DNA of 64,000 nt from CAYRJD01 sp965247395 (GCA_965247395.1 OZ252012.1:1922001-1986000), one strand, 5' to 3'. Numbered from the stretch's first letter, positions 42,644 through 51,301 are shown. Notes: generated from the letters alone by a model not told the origin. A program made the numbers and translations.

Positions 42644-42715
42644 CCCCGCTGTTGCCTGCTGTTGCTGCGCCACCGCCGCCAGTCGCACCATTGAGCTACT
42701 AGCGGAATGGAACTA
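42609..42715. repeat. Duplicated mtnP 3' end
   Basis: 34-base arms at 42609-42642 (inside mtnP, including the stop) and 42682-42715 differ at two positions. The spacing is 73 bases, not a multiple of three. The second arm is non-coding remnant in the 138-base mtnP-paaA gap. Confidence 0.9.
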
Positions 42716-42781
42716 ACCCCATGAAGCCAGCACTGCAATCAGCCAACCCAGCACTAATCTTTGGTTAACGGAAAGGTTCGT

Positions 42782-43714
42782 ATGCGCAGTTGGGCCTCAA
42801 TGGAAGAGTTTGAAGCGTTCTTGAACGAAGGCGGTTTGGTGGAACCGGGCGATGACATGCCCGATGAATACCGCCGGGCGGTGTTTCAGTTCATCGAGCT
42901 ACACGCCAACAGCGAATACATGGGCGGGTTAACCGAGCGGGACTGGATTCGCTACGCACCGGGTATTAACCGCAAGCTGACGGCGTTGGCAAAAACGCAA
43001 GATGAGATCGGCCACGCTCACCTGCTCTACATGGTTGCCGCAGACATGGGGCTAAAGACCCGTGACGAGATGATGAACGATCTGATCACCGGTAAAACTC
43101 ATTTTCACAACGTTTTTCATTACCGGGCGTACACCTGGGGCGATCAGATAGCTATCGCCTACTTAGTAGACGCCGCTGCACTTATTAGCCAGCAGGCTGT
43201 TTTTAGGAACTGCAGCTATGGGCCTTACAAGCGAATGTTGAAGCGCATCATCGCCGAAGAGGGTTTTCATATGCGCAACGGCGAGGAGCTGATGCTGCTG
43301 ATGGCGACGGGCTCAAAGCTGCAGCACGACATGATGCAAGAGTCCATTGATCGTTGGTGGTCGCCAGCGGTACAGCTGTTTGGCCCACTCTCCCAAGAAG
43401 GTGATGTGCTGCTGCGTTGGCACATCAAATCCGAAAAAAACGAAAACCTGCGAGACAGGTATGTGCAAAAGTTTGTGCCTCAGATCTTGGCTGCTGGGTT
43501 CACCATTCCAGATCCGAACTTGCGACAAAACCCCGAGACTGGTCGTTGGCAGATTTCCGAAATTGATTGGGAACAGCTGCGCTCGGCGGCCAGCGGCAAA
43601 GGTCCCGACAGTGCTCGGCGGCTAAAGGACGCTCACAGTGCGTGGGTCGATGCGGCCTGGGTGCGTGAAGCCTTGGCCGATGCCAAGTTGTCGTCGCAGG
43701 GAGTGGCCGCTTAG
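42782..43714 (+). CDS. paaA: Phenylacetyl-CoA 1,2-epoxidase subunit PaaA
   Basis: 310 residues from ATG 42782, with GGAAAGG at 42770-42776 as ribosome binding site; a TTG 21 bases upstream is less likely. It is the di-iron catalytic subunit of the ring-epoxidising monooxygenase in aerobic phenylacetate degradation. AKTQDEIGHAHLLYMVA and RIIAEEGFHMRNGEEL provide the two E-x-x-H iron motifs, and the ELHANSEYMGGLTERDWI start is typical. paaD follows with its GTG overlapping the stop. Confidence 0.95.
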   Translation: MRSWASMEEFEAFLNEGGLVEPGDDMPDEYRRAVFQFIELHANSEYMGGLTERDWIRYAPGINRKLTALAKTQDEIGHAHLLYMVAADMGLKTRDEMMNDLITGKTHFHNVFHYRAYTWGDQIAIAYLVDAAALISQQAVFRNCSYGPYKRMLKRIIAEEGFHMRNGEELMLLMATGSKLQHDMMQESIDRWWSPAVQLFGPLSQEGDVLLRWHIKSEKNENLRDRYVQKFVPQILAAGFTIPDPNLRQNPETGRWQISEIDWEQLRSAASGKGPDSARRLKDAHSAWVDAAWVREALADAKLSSQGVAA

Positions 43715-44421
43715 TGAGCGAGAAGCGCTCTGATGTGAGTCTGGACGTGGGCACTGATGGGCGCGCAGTTGGTGGGGAAGTACCTAATGGGCACGCAGCT
43801 GATGGCGCAGTTGGTGAGCGCGCAGCTGATGACGTAGCAAGTGTCAGCGTGGTGCGTGCTGTTGAGTCAGCGGTGTCGCAGGTGTGCGATCCGGAATATC
43901 CCGATCTGACTATTGCCGACCTAGGAATATTGGAGAAAGTGTGGCTTCGCCAGCCAGGAGAAACAGGAGAAGTGGACCCGGCGGCCCAAGCCGGAGATAA
44001 CGGCACCAGTCGTGTAGTGGTTGACCTAGTCCCAACTATTCTCGGCTGCCCGGCTCTGGGTGTGATTGAGCGTGACGTGCGAAGCGCTGCTCAAGCTGCA
44101 CTGAATCCCAGTGATTTGGCAAGCCCAGCTGCTGCAAGCGAAAACCCGGCTGCCGCAGACGCAAGCCCAGCAATTGAGGTTCGGTTTTTGACTGAGCCCA
44201 TCTGGACGCCCAAGCGAATCTCCAAGGCGGCGCGAAGGTTGCTCGGTAGTGAATACACCATTGCGGTCAGAACAAAAAGCCAAACCCCACCATGTCCGCA
44301 CTGCGGTGCCGCCAAGCTGGAATTTCGAAGCGATTTTGGCCCAACACCGTGCCGAAAGGTCTACTGGTGCCCCTCGTGCCGCAATCCCATCGAAATGGTG
44401 GAGCAGCGCAGTAATGGTTGA
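43714..44421 (+). CDS. paaD: Phenylacetate pathway protein PaaD (DUF59/Fe-S assembly type)
   Basis: 235 residues, GTG start overlapping the paaA stop. DPEYPDLTIADLGILEKV is the DUF59 (MIP18-like) core, then TILGCPALGVIERDV, and the C-terminal zinc/Fe-S module CPHCG...CRKVYWCPSCRNP. PaaD is needed for assembly of the epoxidase. Here it is unusually long: a Gly/Ala repeat leader (about 10-45), an inserted loop around 90-104, and an Ala/Ser/Pro/Asn loop around 130-150. Its stop lies in the second unit of a 19-bp repeat. PaaD sits second rather than fourth in the operon. Confidence 0.9.
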   Translation: MSEKRSDVSLDVGTDGRAVGGEVPNGHAADGAVGERAADDVASVSVVRAVESAVSQVCDPEYPDLTIADLGILEKVWLRQPGETGEVDPAAQAGDNGTSRVVVDLVPTILGCPALGVIERDVRSAAQAALNPSDLASPAAASENPAAADASPAIEVRFLTEPIWTPKRISKAARRLLGSEYTIAVRTKSQTPPCPHCGAAKLEFRSDFGPTPCRKVYWCPSCRNPIEMVEQRSNG

Positions 44422-44454
44422 ACAACGCAGTAACAGTGGAGCGGCGCAGCGGTC
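44398..44454. repeat. 19-bp tandem repeat at the paaD end
   Basis: Three 19-base units (44398-44416, 44417-44435, 44436-44454) based on gtggagcagcgcagtaatg. The first encodes the PaaD C-terminus; the stop (TGA 44419-44421) falls in the second; the third is non-coding before paaB. Confidence 0.9.
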
Positions 44455-44468
44455 GTGAGTAACTAGTT

Positions 44469-44744
44469 GTGGCCGTATACGAGGTGTTTCTCAAAAAGGC
44501 TGGCAAGGCGCCGTTTGAGCATGCCGGGTCACTAAATGCGCTGGATGACGACATGGCGCTGCTGTTTGCGCGTGATTGTTACAACCGCCGCGGTGAAGGC
44601 GACCAGATGTGGGTGATTAGGCGCGACCACGTCCTTGCCGTCCCCGGACAGAACCTGGAGATCTCCGACCGCGCCCACAGACACAGCGACGGTCAGCTGT
44701 TGATTGAGCTCCGTAAAGCTGCTGGTCTTGCCGCCGATGACTGA
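44469..44744 (+). CDS. paaB: Phenylacetyl-CoA epoxidase subunit PaaB
   Basis: 91 residues, GTG start. AVYEVFLKKAGKAPFEHAGSLNALDDDMALLFARDCYNRRGEGDQMWVI is the characteristic small PaaB subunit that bridges PaaAC dimers. Full length for the family. The stop overlaps the start of paaC by eight bases. Confidence 0.95.
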   Translation: MAVYEVFLKKAGKAPFEHAGSLNALDDDMALLFARDCYNRRGEGDQMWVIRRDHVLAVPGQNLEISDRAHRHSDGQLLIELRKAAGLAADD

Positions 44745-45630
44745 AAACCTGAACAGCGTTCCAGCAGTCGCCGATCTGGTGCTGGCTCTGGCCGACGACG
44801 AGTTGTGCGTGGGACAGAACCACTCTTGGTGGATAGCCGTCGGCCCGTTTTTAGAGGAAGATCTGGCATTTATGTGCATCGCTCAAGATGAGCTTGGCCA
44901 TGCGCGTTCGCTCTATTCGCTGCTAACCGATGATCTGCTGGAAGTGGACTCCGTGGCTTTCCGCCGCGAACCGGGCGAGTATCGCAGCGCACATCTGACC
45001 GAATTGCCCTGCCACGACTGGTCTTACGCGCTGGTGCGGCACTACCTGTACGACACCGCCGAAGCCGTGCGCTGGCGTGCGTTAGAGAACTCAGCCTTCG
45101 AGCCGCTAGGCGCGCTGGCGCGTCGAGTGATTTTGGAGGAGAACGTTCACGAGCATCACGCGCGTAGCTTGATGACTCGGTTGCTGGGGAGCGAAAAGGG
45201 GCAAGAGCATCTATCTGCTGCTCTGACCGAGTTAGCGCCGCTGTCGGTTGGTTTGTTTGACCTTGCTTGCACGAATAGGGCTTGCACGAATAGTGAGGGT
45301 GAGTCAGGCGAGGCTGAATCAAACGCCAAGTCGTCTGCGTCGTCTGTTGAGCTAGTGGCAGATTTAGAGACGGCCGGAATAATCAGCCACAGCCTGGCCG
45401 AGCAAAGAAACCAGTGGCTGAGTGCGGTTACGGAGACGCTCAGGCCTTTTGGTTTGGATGATTTCTTTGAGGCCTTAACTACCGCAACCGCAGATATAGC
45501 CGTTGCAGCAAACACTGCCGCTGGCGCAAATATCGAGCCGGGACGTCTGGGTGAACGCAGCAGCCACTTCGCCGCTTTGCATCAGGAGATGATCGAGGTG
45601 TACGAGTTGGACCCAGACGCTCGTTGGTAA
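44737..45630 (+). CDS. paaC: Phenylacetyl-CoA epoxidase subunit PaaC
   Basis: 297 residues from ATG 44737. LGIH-type di-iron-fold partner of PaaA: AQDELGHARSLYSLL and RVILEENVHEHHARSLM keep the helix pattern of the structural subunit. A low-complexity segment around 177-205 (ACTNRACTNSEGESGEAESNAKSSASS) replaces the usual short loop and contains a tandem duplication (ttgcacgaatag). The reductase PaaE is absent from the cluster. Confidence 0.93.
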   Translation: MTENLNSVPAVADLVLALADDELCVGQNHSWWIAVGPFLEEDLAFMCIAQDELGHARSLYSLLTDDLLEVDSVAFRREPGEYRSAHLTELPCHDWSYALVRHYLYDTAEAVRWRALENSAFEPLGALARRVILEENVHEHHARSLMTRLLGSEKGQEHLSAALTELAPLSVGLFDLACTNRACTNSEGESGEAESNAKSSASSVELVADLETAGIISHSLAEQRNQWLSAVTETLRPFGLDDFFEALTTATADIAVAANTAAGANIEPGRLGERSSHFAALHQEMIEVYELDPDARW

Positions 45631-45664
45631 GGGCCCTGAGCGTGATGCTCTTGGCGGTTGTTTT

Positions 45665-47998
45665 CTAGCTCTCGGTGTTAATTGCTCGCCAGACTCGCTC
45701 AGGCAGCAAAGGCATATCTACGTGCTTAACACCCAGATGCGATATGGCGTCAATCACTGCGTTTTGAATCGCAGGTGTAGACCCAACTGTGCCAGCCTCG
45801 CCGACACCTTTGGCGCCTAGAGGGTTGATGTGGGTGGGAGTCTCCAGCTTGACCAGCTCAAACAAAGGCAGTTCCGGTGCGGAAATCACTGCGTAGTCGG
45901 CGAAGTTGCTGCTTAGCGGGTTGCCGTCTTTGTCGTATACAAACTCCTCTAGCAAAGCCTGGGCTGCTCCCTGACCCAGACCGCCGTGCACCTGTCCCGC
46001 TGCCAAAGCAGGGTTGAGAATGGTGCCAGCGTCATCGCAAGCGATCAATCGCTTCAGCTCCACTTCGCCGGTGTGCCGATCAACTTCAACTACCGCCAGA
46101 TGCGCTCCGAAGGGAAACGTCGGTCCTTCAGATTCGAACGATTCTTCTGCGTGCAGCAGACGCGGTCCGTAGTCGTGGCCGAGAGGCTCATCGTTGTCGT
46201 TATCTTCGCTAGCCAGGTCTTTGCTAGCCAGCTCTCCTGCTACGTCTGCCCAACTAACGCTGATCGCTGGAGTTCCAGCCACACTAAAAGTTCCTGCGGC
46301 TGCATCTAGCTGCACATCTTCCTCGGATGCTTCCAGCAGTCCTGCAGCTACGCGGGTTGCTTGCTCGACAAGCGTTTGTGATGCCTCCCATATCGCTGCC
46401 CCAGCTAATTGCACCGATCTAGATCCGCCAGTGATGCCGCCGGTCGGCACTAGATCTGTGTCGCCGTGAATTACCTCAATGTCGTCGTAAGCCACTCCGG
46501 TGCGGTCTGCGATCAGCATTGCCCATGCGGTGTGATGGCCTTGGCCGTACGGCGAGGAACCGGTACGAGCCACGATGCGGCCACCTTGCACCAACTCCAC
46601 CGACCCATATTCACTGCGTCCGATGCCAGCGGTTCGTTCAACGTATGTAGATAACCCGAGCCCAAGCCAACGATCTTCATCGGTTGATAGCCGCCGGACC
46701 TGCTCTGCTCGAAGGGCGTTGTAGTCAGCTGCTGTGAGCACTGCGTCTAGTGCGGCTTCGTAGCGACCGGAGTCATATGGCGTGCCGGTTTGCGTTACCA
46801 GTGGAAAGGCTTCGGGCGCGAGGAAGTTTTGGCGGCGTACCAGCGCTGGATCCATCTCTATGGCATGGGCGAATGCGTCGACTGCGCGTTCGATGGCCGC
46901 GGCAGCTTCGGGACGACCAGCACCGCGATACGGACCAGTGGGGGTGGTGTTGGTAACCACCGAGGCTGAGCTGAAGCTCAGCGAAGCGATGTCGTAGCAA
47001 CCGTTTAACATCGCCAAGCAGTTGCCTGGCAGGCCAGCGCCCATCGATGCGTAAGCACCTGACTCTTGAACTACTCGCAGGCTATAAGCGGTGATACGCC
47101 CATCACGATTGCCGCCGATTTTCATGTACTGCACCTGCGCGCGGCCGTGCACTAAGCCCACCATGTCGGCGCTGCGCGGAGGAATCCAAGTAACGGGCAC
47201 TCCGCAACGCTTAGATAGCCAGCCCAGTAGAGCCTCTTCGGGTGAGGGTCGAGCCTTAGCGCCAAAGCTGCCACCGACATCACGCGACACCACGTGCACT
47301 TGCTCTTTTTCTAACCCCAAGATTGCGCACAATCCGCTTCGCACAGGATGAGGTCCCTGGCCTGCGTTGAAATGATGCAGACGCTCATCATCACCCCAAT
47401 ACGCGGAGGCCACACGTGGCTCCAACGGAGCGGGTGCGAGCCGGTTGTTGACCGATCGCACCTCGCAAACAACCTCGCAGTTAGCGAAATCGGCTTCTAT
47501 GTCTTCGGCCAAATCTTCAGACGTCAGGCGACACACCACATTTCCTTCGGCGGCGTCATCAAACAGCTTTATGGCGTCTGGCGCCAGGGCGGCCTCAACG
47601 TCTGTTAACGCTTCCAGAGGCTCGTAGTCGATCTCAACTAATTCGGCCGCGTCGGCCGCAGCCGTCGCGGTGGTTGCAACAATGGCTGCGATCGCTTCAC
47701 CCACAAATCGCACGCGACTGTCAGCCAGCAGCGGACGAACCATTGCGGCGTCGAACGCCGGGCTAGATAACGGGTACGGCCCGATGTCAAGGTCGGCATG
47801 GGTAACCACATCAAGCACGCCTGGCGCTTGGAGAGCGGCGCTTGTATCGATTTGGGTTAGTACTGCATGGGGCATCGTTGAGGTGACGTAGTGCACGTAC
47901 GCCGTGTTAGTTGACGCCATGTTGGATACGAACTCGCCTTGCCCTCGTAGCAGGTGGTCGTCTTCGCGGCGGGTTACGGATGTCCCTCGCAGAGTCAT
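45665..47998 (-). CDS. Xanthine dehydrogenase/CoxL-like molybdenum hydroxylase large subunit
   Basis: 777 residues. VTRREDDHLLRGQGEFVSNM is the N-terminus; VVSRDVGGSFGAKARPSPEE and TTPTGPYRGAGRPEAAAAIER are molybdopterin-binding, with the AYRGAGR-like loop of form II 'CoxL' rather than the AYRCSFR loop of true CO dehydrogenase; GVGEAGTVGSTPAIQNAV holds the catalytic Glu. The small Fe-S (CoxS) and FAD (CoxM) subunits are not in the window. A Ser/Asp/Asn-rich segment at 610-622 (LASKDLASEDNDNDEP) is low complexity. The substrate is unknown. Confidence 0.88.
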   Translation of the reverse strand: MTLRGTSVTRREDDHLLRGQGEFVSNMASTNTAYVHYVTSTMPHAVLTQIDTSAALQAPGVLDVVTHADLDIGPYPLSSPAFDAAMVRPLLADSRVRFVGEAIAAIVATTATAAADAAELVEIDYEPLEALTDVEAALAPDAIKLFDDAAEGNVVCRLTSEDLAEDIEADFANCEVVCEVRSVNNRLAPAPLEPRVASAYWGDDERLHHFNAGQGPHPVRSGLCAILGLEKEQVHVVSRDVGGSFGAKARPSPEEALLGWLSKRCGVPVTWIPPRSADMVGLVHGRAQVQYMKIGGNRDGRITAYSLRVVQESGAYASMGAGLPGNCLAMLNGCYDIASLSFSSASVVTNTTPTGPYRGAGRPEAAAAIERAVDAFAHAIEMDPALVRRQNFLAPEAFPLVTQTGTPYDSGRYEAALDAVLTAADYNALRAEQVRRLSTDEDRWLGLGLSTYVERTAGIGRSEYGSVELVQGGRIVARTGSSPYGQGHHTAWAMLIADRTGVAYDDIEVIHGDTDLVPTGGITGGSRSVQLAGAAIWEASQTLVEQATRVAAGLLEASEEDVQLDAAAGTFSVAGTPAISVSWADVAGELASKDLASEDNDNDEPLGHDYGPRLLHAEESFESEGPTFPFGAHLAVVEVDRHTGEVELKRLIACDDAGTILNPALAAGQVHGGLGQGAAQALLEEFVYDKDGNPLSSNFADYAVISAPELPLFELVKLETPTHINPLGAKGVGEAGTVGSTPAIQNAVIDAISHLGVKHVDMPLLPERVWRAINTES

Positions 47999-48094
47999 AA
48001 AAACACTTTCGTTTTCGTAGGAGAGCCAGAAAGTCTGGTCGCAGCGTGCGACGCGGGTGCTGAGCGTTGCGCAACGCAGCAGTGATTGTGCCAG

Positions 48095-48225
48095 CTAGCT
48101 GCGGTGGTAGTTTCGTTGGCAAGCGAGTGGCTACTTAGCGAAGCCCGGTTCGAATCCGGCACTGTCCCGCAACGGTGAAGCTCCGATTACCCAATCGGAG
48201 ATAAGTCCGACCGTTTGTCGTCGCT
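48095..48225 (+). ncRNA. Cobalamin riboswitch
   Basis: GGTTCGAATCCGGCACTG then TCCCGCAACGGTGA (48147-48178) matches the conserved core of the B12 riboswitch (AAUCCGG..CUG.CCCGCAAC.GU). A perfect 8-bp hairpin (CTCCGATT accc AATCGGAG, 48181-48200) follows, then AAGTCCGACCG (48203-48213), the B12-box position. It lies 70-200 bases upstream of btuF, a B12 uptake gene, which fits. The ends are approximate. It should turn down btuFCD-cobO when adenosylcobalamin is high. Confidence 0.88.
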
Positions 48226-48256
48226 TTAGCGCAACAGTTCCCGAGGAGGGCTGCGG

Positions 48257-48272
48257 CGGCAGATCCCTGCCG
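48257..48272 (+). promoter_or_regulatory. Hairpin in btuF leader (possible riboswitch output)
   Basis: CGGCAG-atcc-CTGCCG forms a 6-bp stem and 4-base loop, 25 bases before the btuF ATG. There is no U-tract, so if it is the expression platform it would act on translation or by pairing with the riboswitch. Pattern only. Confidence 0.4.
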
Positions 48273-48297
48273 TTCGAAACGATCGACAGGATTCCAA

Positions 48298-49251
48298 ATG
48301 CCGTTGTTAGTGCCATCACCAGAGGTAACCCAGTCACGGCTGCGACAGAAGCCACGACAGAAAAAACTGAAAAAGAAGGTGTTTAAGTCTGGGTTGCTGC
48401 TGACAGCGCTAGCGCTGTTGACGTTTGGCTGTGGCAGCGATACAGCCGCCTCAACCAGCACAGTGTCGAGTCGGATCGTTTCTATCTCGCCGACCGCTAC
48501 CGAGGTCTTGTTTGCCATCGGTGCCGGACCACAAGTAGTCGCCGCGGATGAGTTCAGTACCTATCCGCCGCAGGCGCCGATGGTTCCAGGGCTATCTGGT
48601 TGGGCGCCCAACGTTGAGTCCATCGCTAACTACAACCCAGATCTGGTGGTGATGTCAGATAACAGCGTCGTCGAGGAGCTGCGAGCGCTTGGCCTTGATG
48701 TCTTGGTGCAGCCAGCGGTAACAAACATGGAGGGCGTTTACGCCCAGATCATCGAGATGGGCGAACACACCGGTAATGAGCAAGGTGCCGAAGAACTAGT
48801 AGCCAGCATGCGCAGCCAAATCACCGACCTGGTGAGTGCCAGCGCCAGTGCCGCCTCAGAATCGCAGACCTTTTTTCACGAGCTTGATGACACGCTTTAT
48901 TCGGTCACCTCTGACACTTTCATCGGCTATTTGTATTCGCTGGTTGGTCTCACAAACATCGCTGACGGTAGCGATCCGCAGAATCCCGACAGCAGACCCA
49001 CCGTTGCATATCCGCAGCTCAGCACGGAATATGTTCTGGCCGCTGACCCAGACCTCATTTTCTTTGCCGATGGTCAATGTTGCGGGCAAACCGCTGAGAC
49101 CATTTCTGAACGTCCGGGCTGGGCTTCGCTTTCTGCGGTGCGCAACGGCAACGTCATAGAAGTGAACGCTGACATCGCTAGTCGCTGGGGCCCGCGGTCG
49201 CTGGACTTTTTGCGTGCCATCGTCGATGCGCTAATCGAGGCTCAAGGCTGA
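48298..49251 (+). CDS. btuF: Cobalamin ABC transporter substrate-binding lipoprotein
   Basis: 317 residues. A basic N-terminus, hydrophobic stretch (about 31-43) and lipobox LLTFGC give a lipoprotein signal. VSSRIVSISPTATEVLFAIGAGPQVVAADEFSTYP and PNVESIANYNPDLVVM are the Periplasmic-binding-protein-2 (BtuF/FepB) pattern. The upstream B12 riboswitch identifies the ligand as cobalamin or a precursor. Followed by btuC four bases after its stop. Confidence 0.92.
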   Translation: MPLLVPSPEVTQSRLRQKPRQKKLKKKVFKSGLLLTALALLTFGCGSDTAASTSTVSSRIVSISPTATEVLFAIGAGPQVVAADEFSTYPPQAPMVPGLSGWAPNVESIANYNPDLVVMSDNSVVEELRALGLDVLVQPAVTNMEGVYAQIIEMGEHTGNEQGAEELVASMRSQITDLVSASASAASESQTFFHELDDTLYSVTSDTFIGYLYSLVGLTNIADGSDPQNPDSRPTVAYPQLSTEYVLAADPDLIFFADGQCCGQTAETISERPGWASLSAVRNGNVIEVNADIASRWGPRSLDFLRAIVDALIEAQG

Positions 49252-49254
49252 TCG

Positions 49255-50304
49255 ATGCAGTCGAGTACCTGGGCAAAGCCTGCAAGAAGCAGTGTTTGGG
49301 CCTTAGCGATCCTGGCCACGCTCACCGCAGCGGCAGCGGGGATGACTTTTGGTCCGGCCGATATAGGTCTGTGGGAGGTAATCCTCGAGCTAGCCGACCA
49401 ACTGCCGTTCATTTCCACCGACAGTGGGCTGAGCGACATCCACGCAAGCATTGTGACCGAGGTGCGAGCACCGCGGGTAGTTCTAGGTGCGCTAGTGGGA
49501 GCCTGTTTGTCGATCAGCGGTGCGAGCTATCAGGCGGTGTTTCGCAATCCGCTAGCCGACCCGTATTTGCTAGGAGCCGCAGCGGGCGCAGGTTTGGGAG
49601 CAACGGTTGCGATCGTTACTGGTTCCGGTGACGGGGTCGGCGCTATCGACCTGGTGGTGATACTGGCCTTTGTGGGAGCGCTCAGCGCGGTGGGAGCTAC
49701 CTACGCCTTGGGGCGCACTGGCACGGGCAGCCGCTCACCGGCCTCGCTACTGCTAGCTGGTGTTGCCATCACCAGCTTTCTTACCGCGGTGCAAACTTTT
49801 TTGCTTCAACGCAACGGTGACACCATTCGCCAGGTTTATACGTGGATTTTGGGTCGGCTTAATACCGCCTCCTGGGATGAGGTCTGGCTGTTAGCCCCAT
49901 ACGCACTGGTGGCGAGTGCGGTGATGATTGCTTATCGGCGAGTGCTTGACGTAATGCGCTTGGGTGATGCGGAGGTGGAGTCGCTTGGTGTGCGACCGGG
50001 TTTCGTGCGAGGAGTCATTGTTGTGGCGGCATCGCTAGCGACAGCAGCAGCTGTGGCGGTGAGTGGGTTGATCGGATTTGTGGGAATAATCGTTCCGCAC
50101 ACGGTGCGGCTGGTAGTTGGTGCATCCAATCGGTTGGTGTTGCCGCTGTCTGTGCTGGTTGGGGCAGCGTTCATGATGACCGCAGATGTGATCGGGCGAA
50201 CCATTACAGCGCCGTTTGAGGTTCCTATTGGTGTGATCACAGCGTTTTGCGGAGCGCCGTTTTTCTTGCTGGTGTTGAGAACTAGCCGCCGGGCCCTGTT
50301 GTGA
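49255..50304 (+). CDS. btuC: Cobalamin ABC transporter permease (BtuC/FecCD)
   Basis: 349 residues, about ten transmembrane helices. VRAPRVVLGALVGACLSISGASYQAVFRNPLADPYLLGAAAGAGLGA is the typical FecCD core, and VSGLIGFVGIIVPHTVRLVVG plus the C-terminal EVPIGVITAFCGAPFFLLVL the ATPase-contacting region. Its stop (TGA 50302-50304) lies within the first unit of a 14-bp repeat that leads into btuD. Confidence 0.93.
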   Translation: MQSSTWAKPARSSVWALAILATLTAAAAGMTFGPADIGLWEVILELADQLPFISTDSGLSDIHASIVTEVRAPRVVLGALVGACLSISGASYQAVFRNPLADPYLLGAAAGAGLGATVAIVTGSGDGVGAIDLVVILAFVGALSAVGATYALGRTGTGSRSPASLLLAGVAITSFLTAVQTFLLQRNGDTIRQVYTWILGRLNTASWDEVWLLAPYALVASAVMIAYRRVLDVMRLGDAEVESLGVRPGFVRGVIVVAASLATAAAVAVSGLIGFVGIIVPHTVRLVVGASNRLVLPLSVLVGAAFMMTADVIGRTITAPFEVPIGVITAFCGAPFFLLVLRTSRRALL

Positions 50305-50342
50305 GGTCAAGACTGTGAGGACAAGGTTGTGAGGTCGCACAC
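50301..50342. repeat. 14-bp tandem repeat at btuC/btuD junction
   Basis: Three units beginning gtgagg (50301-50314, 50315-50328, 50329-50342). Each starts GTGA, so three GTG codons fall in three different frames; the third is in frame with btuD and the first contains the btuC stop. Confidence 0.85.
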
Positions 50343-51246
50343 CCGTCCGGTAAGCACCGGCGAAAGTGCTGCTGAAAGCAACGGTGAAGGTGCTGCTGAA
50401 AGCAACGGTGAAGGTGCTGCTGAAAGCGCCGGTGAAAGCACAGTTAAGGCAATGCTGGAGGCGCATGCGGTCAGGGTCTGTCTCGATGGCCGCGAGGTTT
50501 TAAGCGACGTTGGGTTGCAAGCTGCCGCGGGTGAATGGGTAACTCTTGTAGGACCAAACGGGGCTGGGAAGTCGTTGCTGCTGTCTGTGTTGGCAGGGAT
50601 TATTTCGACTAGCCACGACGAAGCTGCCGCTCCTAGTTCCGGGGTGTACTCCGAAGGTGAATCGGTAGCGGCGATGTCGCTGCGAAACCGGTCACGCAAG
50701 ATTGCCTACGTGCCGCAACAGCCAGCCAAACCGACAGCGATGACCGTGATCGACTACGTCTTGCTTGGTCGTACACCTCACATACGACTGCTAGGAACCG
50801 AGAACGCAACCGATCGACAAGCTTGTGAGGAGGTCATAGAGCGGTTGGATCTCGCTGACCTGACTAACCGCTCGCTTGAAACACTGAGCGGCGGCGAACT
50901 GCAACGCTGTCATCTGGCGCGCGCAATCTCACAAACCACCCCCATAGTGATCCTTGACGAGCCAACCACTGCGCTCGACATCGGTCATGAACAACAAGCA
51001 TTGGAGCTAATCGATGAGTTGCGAAAAGAGCGGCGTCTCACGGTGGTAGCTGCCATGCACGATCTGACCGCGGCCGCTCAGTATTCACATAGTTTGGTGT
51101 TACTAGCGGCTGGCAAGGTGGTGGCGGCAGGCACTCCCGACCAGGTTCTAAAGCAGCCATTGCTAAGCGAGGTTTACGGTGCCTCAGTGGAAGTGCTAAG
51201 CCGCGGCGACAACCTTGTGATCGTGCCGCTACGCCCTAAATTGTGA
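50329..51246 (+). CDS. btuD: Cobalamin ABC transporter ATPase
   Basis: 305 residues from GTG 50329; ATG 50452 (MLEAHAVRV) could be the true start, since ABC homology only begins there. Walker A GPNGAGKS, Q-loop VPQQPAKP, signature LSGGELQRCHLARAI, Walker B PIVILDEPT and H-loop AAMHD are present. The 41 residues before MLEAH are GEGAAESN units, encoded by a 24-base tandem repeat at 50366-50437. Belongs to the btuFCD-cobO operon. Confidence 0.92.
   Translation: MRSHTRPVSTGESAAESNGEGAAESNGEGAAESAGESTVKAMLEAHAVRVCLDGREVLSDVGLQAAAGEWVTLVGPNGAGKSLLLSVLAGIISTSHDEAAAPSSGVYSEGESVAAMSLRNRSRKIAYVPQQPAKPTAMTVIDYVLLGRTPHIRLLGTENATDRQACEEVIERLDLADLTNRSLETLSGGELQRCHLARAISQTTPIVILDEPTTALDIGHEQQALELIDELRKERRLTVVAAMHDLTAAAQYSHSLVLLAAGKVVAAGTPDQVLKQPLLSEVYGASVEVLSRGDNLVIVPLRPKL
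50366..50437. repeat. 24-bp tandem repeat at btuD start
   Basis: Three 24-base units (50366-50389, 50390-50413, 50414-50437) based on gtgctgctgaaagcaacggt. They encode eight-residue units in the N-terminal extension of BtuD. Confidence 0.93.
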
Positions 51247-51301
51247 TCGTGCTGCCGCAAGCCGTCGCTCGAACCTTCATTTTGCAGAACTGATTCACCT
51301 C

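Noticed and set aside
48147..48157. GGTTCGAATCC, identical to a tRNA T-arm sequence
   Set aside because: No acceptor, D or anticodon arm fits around it; the flanking CACTGTCCCGCAAC and AAGTCCGA segments fit a cobalamin riboswitch.
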